Shown: piece by piece, positions 60,425 through 64,000 of the stretch | Layout of the letters: every line of letters starts with the position of its first letter | How positions within the stretch are numbered: the stretch's first letter is position 1 | NCBI RefSeq assembly: GCF_000242895.2 | Contig: NC_021171.1 | Span: 1,956,001 to 2,020,000, forward strand | Length of the DNA stretch: 64,000 nucleotides | Source: Bacillus sp. 1NLA3E | Lineage (GTDB): Bacteria > Bacillota > Bacilli > Bacillales > Cytobacillaceae | Direction: 5' to 3' | Notes under the pieces: model-generated | Database searches by the model: none | Told to the model about the DNA's origin: nothing | What the model saw: the letters and a program-made list of their open reading frames with translations, nothing else | Translations under genes and position numbers: made by a program

Positions 60425-60443
60425 TACCTCGAATTCGAGATAA
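60425..60443. promoter_or_regulatory. MhqR-like operator 2
   Basis: TACCTCGAATTCGAGATAA, one mismatch from the perfect palindrome TATCTCGAATTCGAGATA. It lies 29 bp before the start codon. Confidence 0.6.
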
Positions 60444-60471
60444 AAACAAAACATATTGGAGGAATTTTAAA

Positions 60472-60999
60472 ATGGCAAAATGGGCAGTAGATCAATCACA
60501 CTCAAGCATTGGATTTGAAGTAAAACACATGATGGTATCTAAAGTAAAAGGGACTTTTGAAACGTATACAGCAGAAGTAGAAGCGGCAGAGTTAACAGAT
60601 CTTACTACAGCTTCAATAGTATTCAAGTTTGACGTTGCTAGCATCAACACACGTAGCGAAGATCGTGATAACCACTTAAAATCAGGAGATTTCTTTGATG
60701 TAGAAAATTACTCAACGATTGATTTTAAATCAACTAACATTACAAAAGATGGAGATGATTACAAAGTAACTGGTGACTTAACGATTAAAGACGTAACGAA
60801 ATCAGTAACTTTTGATGTTGAGTTTGGTGGTAAAGGTACAAACCCATGGGGTGTAGAAGTTTACGGATTTGAAGCAGAAGCTAAAATTAACCGTGAAGAA
60901 TTTGGTCTAACTTGGAACGCAGCACTTGAAACAGGTGGCGTACTTGTAGGGAAAGACATCAAAATTAAAGTGGAATTAGAAGTTAACCCTGTAGCATAA
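60472..60999 (+). CDS. YceI family lipid/quinone-binding protein
   Basis: 175 residues, no signal peptide. Pattern typical of the lipocalin-like YceI family: WAVDQSHSSIGFEVKHMMVSKVKGTFETY, NTRSEDRDNHLKSGDFFDVENYSTIDFKST, GDLTIKDVTKSVTFDVEF, FEAEAKINREEFGLTWN. They bind isoprenoid chains such as quinones. Good site GGAGG before ATG. The two MhqR-like operators upstream suggest induction by quinones or electrophiles. Confidence 0.9.
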   Translation: MAKWAVDQSHSSIGFEVKHMMVSKVKGTFETYTAEVEAAELTDLTTASIVFKFDVASINTRSEDRDNHLKSGDFFDVENYSTIDFKSTNITKDGDDYKVTGDLTIKDVTKSVTFDVEFGGKGTNPWGVEVYGFEAEAKINREEFGLTWNAALETGGVLVGKDIKIKVELEVNPVA

Positions 61000-61167
61000 T
61001 TTTCAAATATCAAGGATATAAACTATAACATTATTTAAAACCGATTCGTTCTTAATTATCAGAACAGGGAGGGAGTCATTTTAAATACTACTAAATGTCA
61101 ACACTCTTCAGCAATTAAGGAACAAGGGGAACGGTTTGTATAGGGGACAATCGTAAGATTTGCGCGC
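61000..61167. other. Region after the yceI-like gene
   Basis: No recognised gene. A frame at about 61079-61142, following GGGAGGG, reads ILNTTKCQHSSAIKEQGERFV but has no standard start codon; it could be a small Zn-ribbon-like remnant. Confidence 0.3.
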
Positions 61168-61212
61168 AAAAAGGCTAACTAGCATATCACGTTGCTAATT
61201 GGCCTTTTTTTC
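61168..61212 (+). terminator. Intrinsic terminator
   Basis: AAAAAGGC-TAACTAGCA pairs with TGCTAATTG-GCCTTTTTT. Probably ends the yceI-like transcript. Between here and 61683 no gene is supported. Confidence 0.8.
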
Positions 61213-61683
61213 TATCTGTTGGAAAAGCTCGATTCGTAAATTTTTGATTGCCAGTGAAGAATGCAGTCGCGGAGATTGGCATTGCGATATAATTCATTAT
61301 TGCTTTCAAGAAATATGGTGAAGGTTATAGTATGTCCCTGAATTTACCCTTTAAGAATTAGAGGAAGAAATGTTAATAAGAGTTTAGGTAACACGTTTAG
61401 GATCATTAATAATAAGAAACTAAGATAAAAGAAATAGTTATTGAGGAAAGTTTTACAGTTGTTGTCCCTTTCTTACCACCGGCAATTTTAACCGTTTAGT
61501 AACTATCGAGAAGGTGTCTAAAGTGTTTTTGATATGCTTTATTTTAAACTGTTATATTACTTACAGACAAATGAGGACCACCATAAAATCAAGTATAATT
61601 GACAAGATAATTGAATTATCGGTATGATAAAAATACTATTATATTAAATCTCATACATAATGTCGTTTGAAAGGATAATCAAT

Positions 61684-62451
61684 ATGGCTGAACGGTATAT
61701 TCAATCGGTTGAAAGAGCAGCCGATGTCCTTGAATTATTTTTATACAACTATCGAGAACTAAGCGTGAAAGAAATAAGTGAAAAGCTAGAACTTTCGAAA
61801 AGTACGGTGCACGGTATTATCAAAACGCTAGAATACAGAGGCTACTTGAAACAAAATCCTGATAATTTGAAATATAAATTAGGCATAAAACTGTTTGAAC
61901 TTGGAACTGTCGTGAGTAATCAGTTTAATATTGTAGAGATTGCTCGGCCAATTATTAAAAAACTAGTCGAAGATTTAAAAGAAACCGTCCACTTAGTTCT
62001 TTATGATCGTGGGGAAGTAATTTACGTTGAGAAAATGGATGGTCCACATGCATTAAGAATTTATTCTCAGATTGGGAAAAAAGCTCCGATTCATTGTACA
62101 GGAGTTGGGAAAGCCATTCTTGCTTTTCAGGAGGAAGAAGATGTTGAATGGCTTTTATCCAATAATGATTTAAAAAAATTTACGCAGTATACAATGACAG
62201 ATAAAGTGGAAATCAAAGAACATATTCAATCTGTTCGTCAACAAGGATACTCGATTGATGATGAAGAAATTGAAATAGGCCTTAAATGTATAGCTGCTCC
62301 CATTTTTAATCGTCATGGTAAAGCGGTAGCTGCTATAAGTTGTGCTTCACCAAAATTCAGATTAAATGAGGAAAGATTGAATGAAGTGATCCAATCTATT
62401 AAACAAGCAGCTATAAAAATTTCGGAAAGCATTGGGTATAAGCTTGAATAA
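61684..62451 (+). CDS. IclR family transcriptional regulator
   Basis: 255 residues. Winged-helix N-terminus: QSVERAADVLELFLYNYRELSVKEISEKLELSKSTVHGIIKTLEYRGYL; ligand domain C-terminal with VHLVLYDRGEVIYVEKMDG, PIHCTGVGKAILAF, GLKCIAAPIFNRHGKAVAAISCASPKFRL. IclR regulators respond to aromatic or other carboxylic metabolites. Start ATG 61684 follows AAAGGAT. Encoded directly upstream of aromatic meta-cleavage genes, which it likely controls. Confidence 0.9.
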   Translation: MAERYIQSVERAADVLELFLYNYRELSVKEISEKLELSKSTVHGIIKTLEYRGYLKQNPDNLKYKLGIKLFELGTVVSNQFNIVEIARPIIKKLVEDLKETVHLVLYDRGEVIYVEKMDGPHALRIYSQIGKKAPIHCTGVGKAILAFQEEEDVEWLLSNNDLKKFTQYTMTDKVEIKEHIQSVRQQGYSIDDEEIEIGLKCIAAPIFNRHGKAVAAISCASPKFRLNEERLNEVIQSIKQAAIKISESIGYKLE

Positions 62452-62462
62452 ACATTCACATT

Positions 62463-62508
62463 AAAAGCATGGGGTTTTCTATTTAGAAAGCCCCCATGCT
62501 TTTTTTTA
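62463..62508 (+). terminator. Intrinsic terminator of the IclR gene
   Basis: AAAAGCATGGGG pairs with CCCCATGCTTTT, followed by a long T-run. Confidence 0.9.
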
Positions 62509-62727
62509 TTTAGATATATATTTTCAAATAAATTGCATACTACGCTAACCAAGCACAAAATAGCTGAATTTCCAAGTGCTGAAGAGCCCCCCCTTGTTAC
62601 CAAGTACTCCATTTAAATTTTTCCGAAGTTTCATAAAGTACAATACTGAGTCAAAAAATCTCTAGTTTAATTTGAAGAAGTAAAGATTTTCTAATGAAAA
62701 ATTAAGTAGTGGAAATATTAAAAATAT

Positions 62728-62756
62728 TTGACAAATTGAGGTGCGGATAATAATAT
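62728..62756 (+). promoter_or_regulatory. Promoter of the meta-cleavage operon
   Basis: TTGACA, 17 bp, TAATAT. Consensus-like sigma-A promoter about 90 bp before the acetaldehyde dehydrogenase gene. Confidence 0.75.
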
Positions 62757-62777
62757 AAACCTTAGACACAATATTTA

Positions 62778-62790
62778 CGAACGCCGTTCG
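62778..62790. promoter_or_regulatory. Probable IclR-type operator
   Basis: CGAACG-C-CGTTCG is a perfect palindrome just downstream of the predicted transcription start. GAAC/GTTC cores are common in IclR-family operators; the regulator encoded at 61684 is the natural candidate. Confidence 0.5.
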
Positions 62791-62848
62791 ATAATAACGA
62801 ATAATAATTTTTTCTAAATTTTCCAGTTTGAAAAGGAGGAGAATGAAT

Positions 62849-63736
62849 TTGTCAAAAGTGAAAGTTGCTATTATAGGTTCAGGAAATATTGGAACAGATC
62901 TTATGATTAAGTTGAAGCGCTCTGAGATTTTAGAGCTTACAGCAGTGATTGGAATTGATCCAGAATCAGAAGGACTAAAACATGCAAAAGAGTCAGGTTA
63001 TTTAGCAATTGATACAGGTTTGCAGGGCTTTCTTGAAAATCATTTGGAATTAGCAGATATCTTTTTTGATGCTACTTCAGCGAAATCGCATGTTCGGCAT
63101 GCAAAAATGCTGAAAAAAGCGGGAAAGAAGGTTATTGATATGACACCTGCGGCGAGAGGACCTTTTGTTGTTCCAGCTGTAAATATGGGGAAAAATATTG
63201 AAACGGAAAATATCAACCTCATTACGTGTGGTGGTCAGGCTACTATTCCAATGGTACATGCTATTAATCGTGTTAGCCCTGTTGAATATGCTGAAATAGT
63301 GGCAACGATTTCGAGCCGTAGTGCAGGTCCGGGTACTCGAGCGAATATTGATGAGTTTATTGTGACAACGACGCAAGGAATTGAACAGGTAGGTGGAGCT
63401 AAAAAAGGGAAAGCTATTATTATCTTAAATCCCGCAGAGCCACCGATTATGATGCGTGACACAGTTTATGCACTTGTAGAGGATGGGAAAATGGACGAAG
63501 CAACAATTACGGAATCTATTAGAGAAATGGAAAAAACGGTACAATCGTATGTGCCTGGATATCGCCTTCGAACAATCCCAATTTTCGAAGGCAATAAAGT
63601 GACTATTTCTTTGGAAGTTGAAGGTGCCGGTGATTATCTGCCGAAGTATTCAGGTAATCTCGACATTATGACTGCTGCTGGTATTAAAATAGCGGAAGAG
63701 TTTGCGAAAAATCAATTAGCGAAATTAACAGTTTAA
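62849..63736 (+). CDS. mhpF: Acetaldehyde dehydrogenase (acetylating), MhpF/DmpF type
   Basis: About 295 residues. NAD-binding [17 protein letters not shown], catalytic cysteine in [10 protein letters not shown], and [24 protein letters not shown]; this fits the short acylating aldehyde dehydrogenases of aromatic catabolism. It turns acetaldehyde, CoA and NAD+ into acetyl-CoA, tunnelled from the aldolase encoded next. TTG 62849 has AGGAGGA at normal distance; ATG 62843 is also possible. Confidence 0.92.
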   Translation: MSKVKVAIIGSGNIGTDLMIKLKRSEILELTAVIGIDPESEGLKHAKESGYLAIDTGLQGFLENHLELADIFFDATSAKSHVRHAKMLKKAGKKVIDMTPAARGPFVVPAVNMGKNIETENINLITCGGQATIPMVHAINRVSPVEYAEIVATISSRSAGPGTRANIDEFIVTTTQGIEQVGGAKKGKAIIILNPAEPPIMMRDTVYALVEDGKMDEATITESIREMEKTVQSYVPGYRLRTIPIFEGNKVTISLEVEGAGDYLPKYSGNLDIMTAAGIKIAEEFAKNQLAKLTV

Positions 63737-63754
63737 TAGAAGGGAGTTATAAGA

Positions 63755-64000
63755 ATGACAAATACCCAAGATATTATTATCACTGAAGTGGCATTGCGTG
63801 ATGGAAGCCATGCTATTGCACATCAATATACCGTTGATCACGTTCTAAAAGTAGCAAAAGCATTAAATGATGCAGGAGTACCTTATATAGAAGTCTCTCA
63901 CGGAGATGGATTATCAGGTTCCTCCTTACAATTTGGGCTTTCCCGAACAAATGAAATGGAACTAATTGAAGCAGCGGCTTCAGTATCAGATCATTCAAAA
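63755..64000 (+). CDS. mhpE: 4-hydroxy-2-oxovalerate aldolase (partial, cut by window end)
   Basis: First 82 codons: TEVALRDGSHAIAHQYTVDHVLKVAKALNDAGVPYIEVSHGDGLSGSSLQFG. The TE.xLRDGxHA...EV.HGDGL pattern is the DmpG/MhpE aldolase with metal-binding Asp. It cleaves 4-hydroxy-2-oxovalerate to pyruvate and acetaldehyde, which passes to the dehydrogenase upstream. Ribosome site AGAAGGGAG; 18 bp after mhpF, so same operon. The 3' end lies beyond the window. Confidence 0.92.
   Translation, partial: MTNTQDIIITEVALRDGSHAIAHQYTVDHVLKVAKALNDAGVPYIEVSHGDGLSGSSLQFGLSRTNEMELIEAAASVSDHSK

Overview
The window is low-GC, densely coded DNA with strong AGGAGG-type ribosome binding sites, frequent TTG and GTG starts and U-rich intrinsic terminators. 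Several genes point to an endospore-forming Bacillaceae, probably Bacillus or Neobacillus-like: spore-coat transglutaminase Tgl, a VmlR-type ABC-F protein, a YoaS/YozG pair, a YugO-type K+ channel, a Ctc paralogue, FbpA and an OhrR-like regulator. No rRNA, tRNA, CRISPR array or prophage was seen. It reads as a chromosomal accessory stretch scattered with a GC-rich, structured, intergenic repeat of about 185 bp (about ten full, half or deleted copies).

Layout. 1-5.1 kb: end of a probable phosphoglycerate-dehydrogenase-like gene, a LysE-type exporter, a polar amino acid ABC importer (binding protein, permease, ATPase) and a complete SerA-like dehydrogenase. 5.2-6.1 kb: degraded MarR fragment and a P-loop kinase-like protein. 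6.3-12.8 kb: nucleotide-sugar/glycan cluster (RfbF-like cytidylyltransferase, UXS-like SDR, UDP-sugar dehydrogenase, an internally duplicated glycosyltransferase, a second SDR, an RmlC/FdtA-like cupin). 13.1-15 kb: vmlR with an attenuation leader. 15-21.7 kb: flavin amine oxidase, a three-gene Fe-S membrane operon, cupin, K+ channel and small proteins. 21.9-26 kb: a BioF-like enzyme behind a probable BirA operator, a flavin-binding protein, an Amt ammonium transporter coupled to an unknown protein. 26-30.6 kb: RpiR regulator, GH1 6-phospho-beta-glucosidase, MFS transporter. 30.9-34 kb: transposase remnant, two DUF2975 genes with a YozG-like regulator, a TnpB-only IS200/IS605-type element. 34-41.9 kb: RMD1-like protein, MarR regulator, broken UspA, DUF4317, Gpx plus OhrR-like pair, GNAT, Ctc-like protein, secreted 5'-nucleotidase.

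42.4-45.6 kb holds the most unusual set: an ArgG-like ligase with a diverged substrate site, a free-amino-acid-type 2OG-Fe dioxygenase and an EamA exporter, suggesting a small-molecule pathway. 45.8-50.4 kb: Tgl with a sigma-K-like promoter, an OatA-like O-acetyltransferase, FbpA, a small acidic protein. 50.8-57.4 kb is a complete, tightly overlapping Wadjet (jetD-A-B-C) anti-plasmid SMC system. 57.8-64 kb: Rpn-family nuclease, gene fragments, YczE-like membrane protein, a YceI protein behind two MhqR-like operators, then an IclR regulator followed by the start of an aromatic meta-cleavage operon (acetaldehyde dehydrogenase and 4-hydroxy-2-oxovalerate aldolase, cut by the window end).

Themes are transport and redox/quinone stress response, one clear defence island, and decayed genes beside repeat copies. 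Starts were moved inward from the longest open frame wherever a ribosome binding site favoured it.
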